Source: an uncultured Opitutia bacterium (GTDB lineage: Bacteria; Verrucomicrobiota; Verrucomicrobiia; Opitutales; Opitutaceae). From it: a DNA stretch of 34,121 bases. Under the pieces are notes generated by a model. It saw only the letters and a list, made by a program, of their open reading frames with translations. It made no database searches and was not told the DNA's origin. Made by a program: the position numbers and the translations under genes. The DNA is taken from assembly GCA_903839035.1 (NCBI GenBank), contig CAIMAQ010000020.1, positions 1 through 34,121 on the forward strand, given 5' to 3'. Shown here piece after piece: positions 16,105-26,063 of this stretch (positions within the stretch are counted from its first letter, which is position 1; every line of letters starts with the position of its first letter).

Positions 16105-16186
16105 GTTGAAAGGTGAAAGTTGGCAGCTGAAAGCCACTTCCACGGTTTCGCAGGCCTGAAGTCGGCTTTCAACTTTCAGCTTTCAA
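16105..16186. repeat. inverted pair of CTTTCAAC words
   Basis: The 193-base gap before rpmG carries GTTGAAAGGTGAAAGTTG through TGAAAGCC at 16105-16135, and its near-complement GGCTTTCAACTTTCAGC through TTTCAAC at 16164-16186. The arms are built from one reiterated word and could fold into a long stem. No gene is seen in the gap. Confidence 0.7.
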
Positions 16187-16216
16187 CGCTCAACTGCGCC
16201 GGTCAGCGCGCAGCGC

Positions 16217-17560
16217 TCACCGGCGCTTGTCCGTCAGCGGCAGCATGACCCCGCGGCGGAAGAGCGATACCTGGCCCGTGCTCGAGGAGACAATGATAGC
16301 TATACAGTTGGCTGCCACGCTGATAGCTGCGGCGGCCGCATGCCGGCTGCCGAGCCCGCTGGGCAGCGCGTGGTCGCTGTCGATCGCCTGGATCAGGCTG
16401 CCGGCCGACTCGACCACCCCGTCACCCCGGATCACAAACGCGCCGTCGATCGAGGAAAATTCCTTCACAGTCTCATCCATGAACGGGTTCAGGATGTTCC
16501 GGTCCTCCTCCTTGTAACCAAAGAACGGGTTCAGCACGAGCGGCTTGGTGAACGTCTCCACCTTTTCCACGTCGCCCACCACAAACAGGCAGCCGACGGG
16601 CCGGCCTTCGCGCCCTTCGACGGCCAGTTCCGTAGCCACCGCAATGACCCGCTCGAGCACCTCGGGCTTCACATCTTCGGGCAGCAGGTCGGCCGTCTGG
16701 CCGGTCAGCAGCGTCTGGAATTCACGCTCCACATCCACCACCACAAGCGTGTCGAACTGGTTGCTCCCGGTCATGCCGCCGACGCAACAGATGCGGTCGG
16801 TGAAGGAAATGATCCCGCGGGTGAGCGCCACCAGCATCGCGCTGCGCAACTGGGCCAGCCGCTGGCTGGAGAACGAGCGCACCTGGATCGTCTCCCCAAA
16901 CCCCTTCTGGTCCTCGCTGGGCTCGATCGGGTTCCGCGTGACGAGGATGGTCTTCATCTTCGTCGGCACGGCCCCGGCCTCGATGCCGCCGATGAACGTG
17001 TCGCCAAAAATCATGATGGTCCCGCAACCCGCGCCGCTGGCCACGCGCTCGGCCTCGCGGAACATCAGCCGGTTGATCCGGTTCTGCTGGGTCTGCACCG
17101 GCCGGATGCCCCCGAAGCCACCGACCAGCCGCTCGTGCAGCGCGTCCAGGTCGGGCGCATGGACAAGGTTGTCGATCAACTCGGGCTCCTTCACCTGCCG
17201 CGCAATCGACGCCAGCACCTGCAGGTAATCACGCGCCTTCTCGCCCGCGATCAGCATGAAGATCAGGTGCACGCGCTCGTCGTCCACCGCGCCGTCGTGC
17301 CGGATGCCGATGCGGCTGCGGCCGATCGCCAGAACGTAGCGGCGCCCCATCTTGACGCGGACGTGGGGCAGCGCGACGCCCAGGCCGAGGTAGGTCGTCA
17401 TCGTGCTCTCGCGGGCCAGCAGGCCCTTGAGCAGCGCCTCGCGCTTCAGGTCGGGGAAACGCTCGACGCAGACGGCCAGCAGCTCCTGCAACGCGCCCTC
17501 GAGGTCAATGCTGCGCAGGTCGATGATCCGGCCCCGGGCGATGATTTTATCGAGACGCAT
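16217..17560 (-). CDS. PTS EIIA - PK_C-like - diadenylate cyclase fusion
   Basis: The 447-residue protein has three parts. Residues 1-145 resemble the PTS EIIA type 2 (mannitol/fructose) domain, with the phosphorylatable histidine at H66 in LGVALPHVRV. Residues 160-285 (ERVASGAGCGTIMIFGDTFI, then KMKTILVTRNP) look like the pyruvate-kinase C-terminal-like alpha/beta domain found before the cyclase in CdaZ-type enzymes. Residues 300-440 form a DAC (DisA_N) domain: EGREGRPVGCLFVVGD, DGA at 372-374, and GSRHAAAAAIS at 404-413. DAC domains make c-di-AMP from two ATP. The usual GTRHR is GSRHA here, so one arginine is replaced by alanine. No membrane segment or DNA-binding domain is present, so it is cytosolic. 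It lies 111 bases after nuoA, same strand. I infer cyclase activity tuned by PTS phosphorylation. Confidence 0.88.
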   Translation of the reverse strand: MRLDKIIARGRIIDLRSIDLEGALQELLAVCVERFPDLKREALLKGLLARESTMTTYLGLGVALPHVRVKMGRRYVLAIGRSRIGIRHDGAVDDERVHLIFMLIAGEKARDYLQVLASIARQVKEPELIDNLVHAPDLDALHERLVGGFGGIRPVQTQQNRINRLMFREAERVASGAGCGTIMIFGDTFIGGIEAGAVPTKMKTILVTRNPIEPSEDQKGFGETIQVRSFSSQRLAQLRSAMLVALTRGIISFTDRICCVGGMTGSNQFDTLVVVDVEREFQTLLTGQTADLLPEDVKPEVLERVIAVATELAVEGREGRPVGCLFVVGDVEKVETFTKPLVLNPFFGYKEEDRNILNPFMDETVKEFSSIDGAFVIRGDGVVESAGSLIQAIDSDHALPSGLGSRHAAAAAISVAANCIAIIVSSSTGQVSLFRRGVMLPLTDKRR

Positions 17561-17576
17561 GGCAGAAAAACTTGGG

Positions 17577-17668
17577 AAAGATGAAACTTCAGAAAGAAGA
17601 AACGTTCCAAAAGGTCAGCACGGCAGAGGGGTTTCTACTTTCGGCCGTTTCCCGGGTTTCTTCTTTTC
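17577..17668. repeat. inverted GAAAGAAGAAAC words
   Basis: The 111-base gap between nuoA and the cyclase gene holds GAAAGATGAAACTTC and GAAAGAAGAAAC on one side, and the complements of GAAAGTAGAAAC and GAAAAGAAGAAAC on the other, at 17631-17668. The arms can pair. The arrangement resembles that at 16105-16186 but with a different word. Confidence 0.6.
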
Positions 17669-17671
17669 CGC

Positions 17672-18046
17672 TTACTTCTCCCATTCGAGGGCGCCCTTCT
17701 TGATTTCGTAGATCAAGCCGAGCACGAGGACGCCGATGAAGAACATGATGGGCCCGAGGATGGCGATGTGGTTCGCCAGGAACTCGCGGTAGATGAACGT
17801 CCAAGGCACGAGGATCACGATCTCCAGGTCGAAGAGCATGAAGAGCAGCGCGGTGAGGAAAAACTTCACCGAAAAGCGCGTGTGGATGAGGCCCTCGGCC
17901 GGCACGCCGCACTCGTAAGCCGAGTCCTTGATCTTGGAGCCCTTGGCGCGCTGGCCGAACACGTGGCTGGCCACGATGACCGCCGCGGTGATGCCCGCCG
18001 CAAGGACGGCCTGGATCAGGAACGGGAGGTAGGCGGCGGAAATCAT
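17672..18046 (-). CDS. nuoA: NADH-quinone oxidoreductase subunit A
   Basis: The 124-residue protein has three membrane helices and the NuoA/ND3 signatures: SAYECGVP, RFSVKFFLTALLFMLFDLEIV, and a last helix FFIGVLVLGLIYEIKKGALEW. In complex I this subunit forms the quinone-channel loop (YECG, where Cys is the exposed ND3 cysteine) next to NuoH and NuoD. No nuoB or any other nuo gene lies next to it: the downstream gene encodes the cyclase fusion and the upstream one the DUF362-like protein. Its length is normal and its sequence intact, so I take it to be functional with the other subunits elsewhere. Confidence 0.95.
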   Translation of the reverse strand: MISAAYLPFLIQAVLAAGITAAVIVASHVFGQRAKGSKIKDSAYECGVPAEGLIHTRFSVKFFLTALLFMLFDLEIVILVPWTFIYREFLANHIAILGPIMFFIGVLVLGLIYEIKKGALEWEK

Positions 18047-18111
18047 GTCAGACTGAAATTGGGCTCACCCTCGCCGCGCTGACAAGCGGTTTTATTGGGC
18101 ATGACCCAGTT

Positions 18112-18201
18112 TGTCACTGCGAGAAGTCCCGCCCCCGCGGGACGACGTGGCGATCCATCCGGATGGATCGCCACGCCCGCCAAGCCGGGCTCGCGATGAC
18201 A
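18112..18201. repeat. 90-base REP-like palindrome
   Basis: The outer arms TGTCACTGCGAG at 18112 and CTCGCGATGACA ending at 18201 are imperfect complements. The centre CGTGGCGATCCATCC/GGATGGATCGCCACG at 18146-18175 is a perfect 30-base palindrome. The gap 18047-18225 holds no gene. This resembles the widely dispersed GTCATTGCGAG class of repetitive elements. Confidence 0.8.
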
Positions 18202-18225
18202 ATGCCATGGCCGCCTCGCCCCAAA

Positions 18226-19266
18226 CTATTGCGTGACCGGGATAAATTTCGCGGATGCGATGTGGGTCGAGCCCACGCCCAGCGTCTCCGCGAACTCCAG
18301 GGTGCGGATCTCCTCGGAGATCGGCTCGAAGCCGGACTGTTTGCGCAGACCGTTGATGCGGGCGCGCATCAGGGAGTCGAGCAGCACGGGATCCGTGCTC
18401 AGCCACAGCAGCGGCTCGGAGGCCGAGTAGAGCGAGTTGAAGTACGGCCCGCCGATGAACTGGTAGTGCTCGAGACTCGCGAGCGTGAACATCCAGGTCT
18501 GGCGCAGCTCGGGGATGGCGCTCATCTCGGCGACCGCCGCGGGGGCGTTGGCGGGCGAACGGAAGAAACGGCCGGTGTTCGAGGCATTCCACAGCGTGGC
18601 ATTCACCAGCGCGCCGTTCACGCCCAGCATGGGGTGGTCGGTGTACACCGGCAGGTTGATCCAGAAATCGGCGTCGAGGAACAGCGGCGTGGCGAGGAAG
18701 CTCTTGCGGTCCTCGTCCTTCGTCGAGCTGTTGGGGTAGTCCTTCGTCTGCTGCTCCGCGAAGATCGGGTCGAATCGCTGCGGGAGCGGGCTGTCGTAGA
18801 ACCAGACCGGGTCGTAAAACTTGCCGGACTCCAGCACGTAGATCGGATGACCCTTGAACGGCGACTCGCCCGTCACCAGCGAAGGCAGGTAGCCGGTCAT
18901 GCGCAGGCGCAGCTGGTTCAGCCCGACGAGAAAAATATTGTGCTGCTCGAAACCGCGGCGCTCGAGCGCCCGGATCACCGCATGGACCAGTTCCACGGGC
19001 GTGGCCATGCCCGGACCGGAGTCGGTGTAGATCTTCAGGCCGACCTTTTTCTTCACGCCGGGCACGAGTTTCTTGCCGCTCGCCCTCTCAAAGGTGGTGA
19101 TGAGCGCCTCCACCTCCCGGCCGTAGGACGTTTCGTCAAAGGCCGGGAGCTGCGCCTGCCAGACGGGATCGAGCGAGGGCGTGCGCGGCACGGCCGTTTC
19201 GGTCGCGCGGAGGGCCAGCGGCGCGAGGAGGAGGGCCAGCAGAAGCGTGGGACGGATGAAGCGCAT
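18226..19266 (-). CDS. exported DUF362-like protein
   Basis: The 346-residue protein starts with a signal peptide (RFIRPTLLLALLLAPLALR, cleavage near residue 21). The mature part has the pattern KKVGLKIYTDSGPGMATP, VELVHAVIRALERRGF, and DADFWINLPVYTDHPMLGV, with NGALVNATLWNASNT after it. DUF362 proteins share the alternation VGLKVN - SPELVRAVIEALKERGA - INLPVLKTH - TGALKN, so I place it there with moderate confidence. DUF362 is found on ferredoxin-type and archaeal proteins and has no settled activity. No Fe-S cysteine cluster is present. It is divergent from dnaG and is separated from nuoA by the REP-like element. Confidence 0.7.
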   Translation of the reverse strand: MRFIRPTLLLALLLAPLALRATETAVPRTPSLDPVWQAQLPAFDETSYGREVEALITTFERASGKKLVPGVKKKVGLKIYTDSGPGMATPVELVHAVIRALERRGFEQHNIFLVGLNQLRLRMTGYLPSLVTGESPFKGHPIYVLESGKFYDPVWFYDSPLPQRFDPIFAEQQTKDYPNSSTKDEDRKSFLATPLFLDADFWINLPVYTDHPMLGVNGALVNATLWNASNTGRFFRSPANAPAAVAEMSAIPELRQTWMFTLASLEHYQFIGGPYFNSLYSASEPLLWLSTDPVLLDSLMRARINGLRKQSGFEPISEEIRTLEFAETLGVGSTHIASAKFIPVTQ

Positions 19267-19322
19267 GGGATGGATATGAGTCGCCCAAAACCGGGCAATG
19301 TTTCCTCAAAGAGCCGCGAAAC

Positions 19323-19350
19323 TTGACAGCCCCCCGTCCGGGTTGAAAGT
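19323..19350 (+). promoter_or_regulatory. putative promoter of dnaG-rpoD
   Basis: A perfect TTGACA lies at 19323-19328. The best -10 candidate, GAAAGT at 19345-19350 (spacer 16), matches only three of six positions. It lies about 40-60 bases before the dnaG ATG. Confidence 0.4.
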
Positions 19351-19388
19351 GCATTCTTCCGCGCCACCCGCGCCGACGCCCCCCGCCC

Positions 19389-21251
19389 ATGCCCGTCATC
19401 AAGCCCACCTGCGTCCGCGACCTGAAGTTGCGCGTGAACCTCGCGGACGTCGTTTCCCGGGTCGTCACCCTGAAAAAGGCCGGCGCCGGCCGGCTGAAGG
19501 GCCTGTGCCCGTTCCACAACGAGAAGACGCCGTCGTTCAACGTGGATGCCGACAAGGGCTTCTTCAAGTGCTTCGGCTGCGGCAAGGCCGGCGACCTCAT
19601 CTCCTTCGTGCGCGAGACCGAGCAGCTCGGCTTCACCGAGGCCGTCGAGGCCCTCGGCCAGCGCTTCAACATCGTCATCGAGTACGAAGCCGGCTCCGGC
19701 GGGCCCAGCCGCGAGGAGCGCTCGCTGCGCCAGGAAATCTTCGAGATCCACGAGCTCGCCGCCGACCATTACCATCAGGCGTTCAAGGCCGCCACGCCCG
19801 CCGGCGAGTTCATGCGGACGTACTGGGTGGAAAAACGCCGGTTCGCGCTCGAGCTCGCCGACGAGTTCAAGATCGGCGTCGCCGCGACGGTGGACGACGG
19901 GCTCGCGGCCGCGCTGCTCAAGCGCAAGTTTTCCGAGGACGCCATCCGGCAGTGCGGGCTGTTTTTCGTCCGCGACGGCGCGATGCTCGGGCTCGGTTCG
20001 CTCAAGCCGCGTTTCCGCGGCCGGCTGATGATTCCCATCCGCGACCACCAGGGCCGCGTGGTGGCGTTCACCGCCCGCCAGACCGACCTCACGCCTGAGG
20101 ACGATCCGGCGCGCGAGGCGAAATACGTCAACTCGCCCGAGACGCCGATTTTCACGAAGGGCAACCTGCTCTTCAACCTCGACCGCGCCCGCACGAACGT
20201 CGGCGAGGGCCGGCCGTTCGTCATGGTCGAGGGCCAGCTCGACGCGCTGCGCTGCTGGAGCGTCGGTCTCAAGTCCGCCATCGCCCCGCAGGGCACGTCC
20301 ATCACCGAGCCGCAGCTCGTGTTGCTGCGGCGCTACCAGTCGCAGGTGGAGTGCTTCCTCGACGGCGACAGCGCCGGTCAGAAGGCCGCGATGCGTTTCC
20401 TGCCAATGGCGCTGCGCGCCGGGCTCGAGGTGAAGTTTCTCGTTCTGGCCAAAGGCGACGACCCCGACTCGCTCTTCCGCGAGCGCGGCCTCGCCGCGTA
20501 CGAGGAGGTCCGCAAGAGCGCGAGTTCCGCCATGGCCTTCGCCTGCCACACCGCCCTGCCCGATCCCGCCACCGCGTCGTCCGAACTCAAATCCCGCGCC
20601 GCCCAGACCATCCTCGAACTGGTCGCCTCGGCCGAGAGCGAGGTCTCGCGGTCCGAGTTCCTCGCCGAGGCCGCGGCGCACCTCCGCCTCTCCCCCGCCG
20701 CCCTCCAGCGCGATTTTCAGACCTTCATTTCCCGTCAAAGCCGGCAGGCCGCCGCTCGCCCCGCCAACCAGAACGCCCCCGCTCCCGCCCAACCCGCGAC
20801 CAACACCAACCAAAGCACGGAGCATCACCTGCTCATCCTCTGCCTGCATTTCGAATCGCTCGGCAAACACCTCAGCTCCGCCCTGCCCCATGACTGGATC
20901 GACACCGGCCATACCGCCGGGGTCCTGCTCAACCGTTTCTTGGGCGAGTTTGAAAACGACACCTGGCCCGGCCGGGACCATTTGGATGGATTGCTGGAAA
21001 CTCCTGAGGAAAAGACGCTTGCTGCTTCACTGCTCTTTGATACCCCGGCGATTGACGATCCGGTCAAGGTCGCCAACGAAGGCCTCCGCCAGCTCCGCAC
21101 CCGCGCCCTCGAACCCCGCCTGCGGCAAATAGAACTTGCTTTAGCCAACCACGGTGCGGACAGTAATTCTGACCCAATTTCACTCTTAAAAGAACGTTCA
21201 GACCTGCAGCGTCAGCTCCGCCAGCCGCTCAGTTTGCCTGTTACGGTTTAG
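19389..21251 (+). CDS. dnaG: DNA primase
   Basis: The 620-residue protein is a full-length DnaG. The N-terminal CHC2 zinc domain has C40, H43, C61 and C64 ([11 protein letters not shown], then [11 protein letters not shown]). The catalytic core includes the TOPRIM domain with E281 ([11 protein letters not shown]) and DGD at 325-327 ([13 protein letters not shown]). It makes RNA primers for lagging-strand synthesis. The C-terminal part (about 450-620) has a proline/glutamine-rich linker ([19 protein letters not shown]) and an all-helical DnaB-binding domain. It starts after a TTGACA box and no Shine-Dalgarno sequence, and is followed by rpoD after 25 bases, the classical macromolecular synthesis operon, here without rpsU. 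Confidence 0.97.
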   Translation: MPVIKPTCVRDLKLRVNLADVVSRVVTLKKAGAGRLKGLCPFHNEKTPSFNVDADKGFFKCFGCGKAGDLISFVRETEQLGFTEAVEALGQRFNIVIEYEAGSGGPSREERSLRQEIFEIHELAADHYHQAFKAATPAGEFMRTYWVEKRRFALELADEFKIGVAATVDDGLAAALLKRKFSEDAIRQCGLFFVRDGAMLGLGSLKPRFRGRLMIPIRDHQGRVVAFTARQTDLTPEDDPAREAKYVNSPETPIFTKGNLLFNLDRARTNVGEGRPFVMVEGQLDALRCWSVGLKSAIAPQGTSITEPQLVLLRRYQSQVECFLDGDSAGQKAAMRFLPMALRAGLEVKFLVLAKGDDPDSLFRERGLAAYEEVRKSASSAMAFACHTALPDPATASSELKSRAAQTILELVASAESEVSRSEFLAEAAAHLRLSPAALQRDFQTFISRQSRQAAARPANQNAPAPAQPATNTNQSTEHHLLILCLHFESLGKHLSSALPHDWIDTGHTAGVLLNRFLGEFENDTWPGRDHLDGLLETPEEKTLAASLLFDTPAIDDPVKVANEGLRQLRTRALEPRLRQIELALANHGADSNSDPISLLKERSDLQRQLRQPLSLPVTV

Positions 21252-21276
21252 CCCTTATAGTAGAGACATCCACATC

Positions 21277-23127
<1,851 letters not shown>

Positions 23128-23175
23128 ACCGGACTTCCCGCTTTACAGCCCGGACCCCCGGCATAGCTTGATCCC

Positions 23176-23412
23176 ATGGCTACTCTCCCCGCTCTTTTCG
23201 CCGTCTTCGGCATCGGTGGCACGGAACTGCTGATCATCCTGGCAATCGTGCTCCTCCTCTTCGGCGGCACCAAGCTCCCCTCGCTCGCGAAGGGCCTCGG
23301 CCAGTCCATCAAGGAATTCAAGAAGGCCAGCCGCGACGACCCGGAGGAAGACAAGGCCGCCGCCGCCAAGAAGCCGGCCGAGCCCACCAAGACCACCAAC
23401 GGCTCGAACTGA
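23176..23412 (+). CDS. tatA: Tat translocase subunit TatA
   Basis: The 78-residue protein has one N-terminal membrane helix ([22 protein letters not shown]) followed by the amphipathic helix [20 protein letters not shown] and a polar tail rich in Lys, Ala and Thr. This is the TatA/TatE layout, with the GTKLP hinge and the conserved F in the amphipathic helix. TatA forms the pore through which folded proteins cross the inner membrane, together with TatC, which is not in this window. It follows rpoD by 48 bases and ends in a hairpin terminator, so it may be on the same transcript or on its own promoter. Confidence 0.93.
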   Translation: MATLPALFAVFGIGGTELLIILAIVLLLFGGTKLPSLAKGLGQSIKEFKKASRDDPEEDKAAAAKKPAEPTKTTNGSN

Positions 23413-23435
23413 GCCCCCTTCAGTCTCACTCCCTT

Positions 23436-23464
23436 AAGCGCGCCCCACCCGGCGCGCTTTTTTA
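23436..23464 (+). terminator. Rho-independent terminator after tatA
   Basis: AAGCGCGCC and GGCGCGCTT form nine perfect pairs around CCACCC, followed by TTTTT. The T run overlaps the last codons of the convergent antiporter gene, which ends at 23462. Confidence 0.92.
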
Positions 23465-25765
23465 TTCCGCGGCCGGACCCGCTTCGACGAGCCAGCTCCG
23501 GAAGGCCGAGATTTGGGCCGGAGTGCCGAGCGCCAGAACCTCGTCGCCCGCTTGCAGGCGTTCTTCGGCGCTCGGGTTCAGCACGCGCAGGCCGCGGTGG
23601 TTGACCCCGGCGATCTGTACGCCGTAGGTGCGCGCGAGGGAAAGCTCGGCGAGGGACCGGCCGGTCGCCGGGCTGCGCAGCGGAATCTTGATCGATTCCA
23701 TCAGGACTTCCTCGTACAGCGAGTCGGTGTTGCCCGAGACCGCACCGAGAAACGTCTTGCCCGCCTTCACCTGCTCCGTCGTGCCCATTAGCAGCACACG
23801 GTCCCGCGGATACAGCACCGCGTCCGGCGGTGGCAGCGGGATCATGAAGCCCTGCCGCTCGATGCCGACGACCGAGCAGCCAAACCGGGCCCGCAGGTCG
23901 AGTTCGGCGATCTTCCGGCCCTGCGCATCCGCCAGATCGGGCAGCACGCAGTCGATCATGTGCAAATTCCAATCCCCGTGCGCCTGCAGCCAGGGCGCGG
24001 ACGTCGCCGTCATCTTGCCCTCGGCCGTGGCGATCACCGTCTGCAGCTCGATCTCGAGCTGGCTGTGCCAGAGCACCAGCTTGCGCCACAACAGCATCAG
24101 CGCGACCACCGCGATGAACCCGCTCGCAAACAGCAGCCAGCGCGCGTTGCCCTCGGCCGGGAGCAGCGAGAACACCCAGACGAACATCGCCGTGCCGCAA
24201 AGGGACTTGATCACCGTCTCCACCCAGCGGGCCAGCCGGGCCGCCTGGGGCTGGCCGGACGTGGACACCTGGGCGTAGAGCAGCGAAAGCGCCGAGCAAT
24301 TCCGCCAGATCGCCACCAGCGGGGCGAGCAGCACCAGGCTGAGCGCCACCCAGAAAATCACCTGCAGACCGTTGGGAAACAGCCAGTCGCGGCCCAGCCA
24401 GCCCTCGGCCGCGGCCAGCATCTGCCCTGAAAAGATCAGCAGCCCGCTTACCAGCAGCACCTCGATGCCGATCTGGAAAAAACGTTTCCGGCTGAGCTGC
24501 CAGAGCTTGTTGCGCTTGGCCTGCGCCTGCAGCTGGTCCAGCCGCTCGCGATACTGCCGTTGCGCCGCCGCCAGCCAGCGCGGCTGCCGCGCCAGCAGAG
24601 CCTCCGCGATCGGCGCGGACCGGCGCATCACCACCGGCGCAACCAGCGTGGTCAGCAGCGACACCCCGACCGCCAGCGGGTAAAACTTCGTCGGGACAAC
24701 CGCCGCGCCCACGCCGAGCTGCGCGATGATGAACGAAAATTCGCCGATCGGCGTGACTGCCATGCCCGTCCGCAGCGCATCCTTCGGCGGCACGCCCATC
24801 AGCGTCAGCGCCGTCGTGGTTGCAATGCTGCGCGCCAGCAGCGTGAAGACCGCCACGCCCACAATCAGCCCGGCTTCGCCCGCCATCTCGTGCAGGTTGA
24901 TCTGCATGCCGATCGCCACGAAAAACACCGCGCTGAAGATGTCGCGCATCCCCTCGAAGGTCCGCTCCACCTGGTGACGGTGCGGGGTCTCCGCCACGAT
25001 CGTGCCGAGCAAAAATGCCCCCAGCGCCAGCGAGTAGCCGGCGTACACCGCCACCATCGCCAGCCCGAACAGCAGCGCCGCGATGCCCAGTGTCTGCAGC
25101 TCCTCGTCCGCCGAGATGCTCATCCGCCGCAGCAGCCACGGCACCAGCAGCAGCCCGCCCACTCCCGCCAGCGCAACAAACGCCCCGAGCAGGCCCAGTG
25201 TGTGGCCCAGCGACGACGCCGGCGCACCGCCCACGCTGCCGATCTGCACCAGCGAGTTCAGTAGCGTCAGCATCACGATCGCCACCACGTCCTCGAGCAC
25301 CGAGATGCCCATCGCCAGCTGGCCGGACCGCTCGTGGTTCTCCCCGGTCTCCTGCAGGATTTTACTGATGATCGCGGACGACGACACCATGAGCATGCCC
25401 GCCAAAAAGAGGCTTTCGGTGCTGCTCCAGCCCAGCGCCGCGCCCAGCAGCCGCGTCAGGTAATACATCACCAGCGCCCCGCCGCAGGTCGCCACCATCA
25501 GCGACAACCCGAGCCGGCGCAGCTTCCGCACGCTCAGCCGCAGGCCGATGGAAAACATCAGGAACACGAGGCCGACCTGCGCCAGCGTCTCGATCCGGCC
25601 GACGTCGTGTACCAGCGTGAACGGCGGCGTATACGGGCCGACGACCATGCCGGCGGCGAGAAACCCCACGATCACCGACAGCCCCAGCCGCTGGCAGATC
25701 CAGCCGACCACGCCCGCGACCACGAGGATCACCGCCAGGTCCTGGATGAATAGAATGCCGTGCAT
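23462..25765 (-). CDS. Kef-type cation:proton antiporter with four-helix linker and two RCK_C domains
   Basis: The 767-residue protein opens with a CPA2 Na+/H+-exchanger domain of about 12-13 helices (to about 400), with the ion-path patterns GFLAAGMVVGPYTPP, FLMFSIGLRLS and LAMGISVLEDVVAIVMLTLL. Then comes a coiled-coil-like stretch, four extra hydrophobic helices (about 440-585), and two RCK_C/TrkA-C domains: about 600-675 and 689-760 (KIPLRSPATGRSLAELSLA, AGDEVLALGT). There is no Rossmann RCK_N motif (GxGxxG) before them, unlike KefB/KefC. It likely exports K+ or Na+ in exchange for H+, under ligand control through RCK_C. RCK_C domains bind c-di-AMP in several Gram-positive transporters, which connects this gene to the DAC fusion at 16217. 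It is divergent from mreB. Confidence 0.9.
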   Translation of the reverse strand: MHGILFIQDLAVILVVAGVVGWICQRLGLSVIVGFLAAGMVVGPYTPPFTLVHDVGRIETLAQVGLVFLMFSIGLRLSVRKLRRLGLSLMVATCGGALVMYYLTRLLGAALGWSSTESLFLAGMLMVSSSAIISKILQETGENHERSGQLAMGISVLEDVVAIVMLTLLNSLVQIGSVGGAPASSLGHTLGLLGAFVALAGVGGLLLVPWLLRRMSISADEELQTLGIAALLFGLAMVAVYAGYSLALGAFLLGTIVAETPHRHQVERTFEGMRDIFSAVFFVAIGMQINLHEMAGEAGLIVGVAVFTLLARSIATTTALTLMGVPPKDALRTGMAVTPIGEFSFIIAQLGVGAAVVPTKFYPLAVGVSLLTTLVAPVVMRRSAPIAEALLARQPRWLAAAQRQYRERLDQLQAQAKRNKLWQLSRKRFFQIGIEVLLVSGLLIFSGQMLAAAEGWLGRDWLFPNGLQVIFWVALSLVLLAPLVAIWRNCSALSLLYAQVSTSGQPQAARLARWVETVIKSLCGTAMFVWVFSLLPAEGNARWLLFASGFIAVVALMLLWRKLVLWHSQLEIELQTVIATAEGKMTATSAPWLQAHGDWNLHMIDCVLPDLADAQGRKIAELDLRARFGCSVVGIERQGFMIPLPPPDAVLYPRDRVLLMGTTEQVKAGKTFLGAVSGNTDSLYEEVLMESIKIPLRSPATGRSLAELSLARTYGVQIAGVNHRGLRVLNPSAEERLQAGDEVLALGTPAQISAFRSWLVEAGPAAE

Positions 25766-25843
25766 GGTCGGTGGCGGGAGCCGCCCTCAGGACGCGGCGA
25801 ACCACGCACCGCGTCAAGCCCGTGGAGCGGACCGGCGACCCGC

Positions 25844-25967
25844 TGGACGACAGGACCACGGACTACCGCGCGACCCGCTTGGGATTCCCCGCGTGATCGT
25901 CCACGGTGCCGCGCCGGATCGTCCATACCGCTGAGGGTTGTCCGGTGGTCCCGTCGTCTCGTCGTCC
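25844..25967. repeat. inverted GGACGAC/GGACCAC words before mreB
   Basis: GGACGACAGGACCACGGAC at 25844-25862 pairs with the complement of GTTGTCCGGTGGTCCCGTCG plus TCTCGTCGTCC at 25938-25967. The word CCGTCGTC also occurs at 4265. The 298-base gap between the antiporter start and mreB holds no gene. Confidence 0.6.
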
Positions 25968-25997
25968 GCGGCGGCGTCCGGCCGCCGTTTTCCCTCG

Positions 25998-26026
25998 TTG
26001 ACACCCCGCACGCCCGCCGATTCGTT
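25998..26026 (+). promoter_or_regulatory. putative promoter of mreB
   Basis: TTGACA at 25998-26003 is a perfect -35; 17 bases later the hexamer TTCGTT is a poor -10. It lies 60 bases before the mreB ATG. Confidence 0.35.
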
Positions 26027-26063
26027 TCCGTCGGCGGATACGCGCCCCACCCTCAACGCAATC

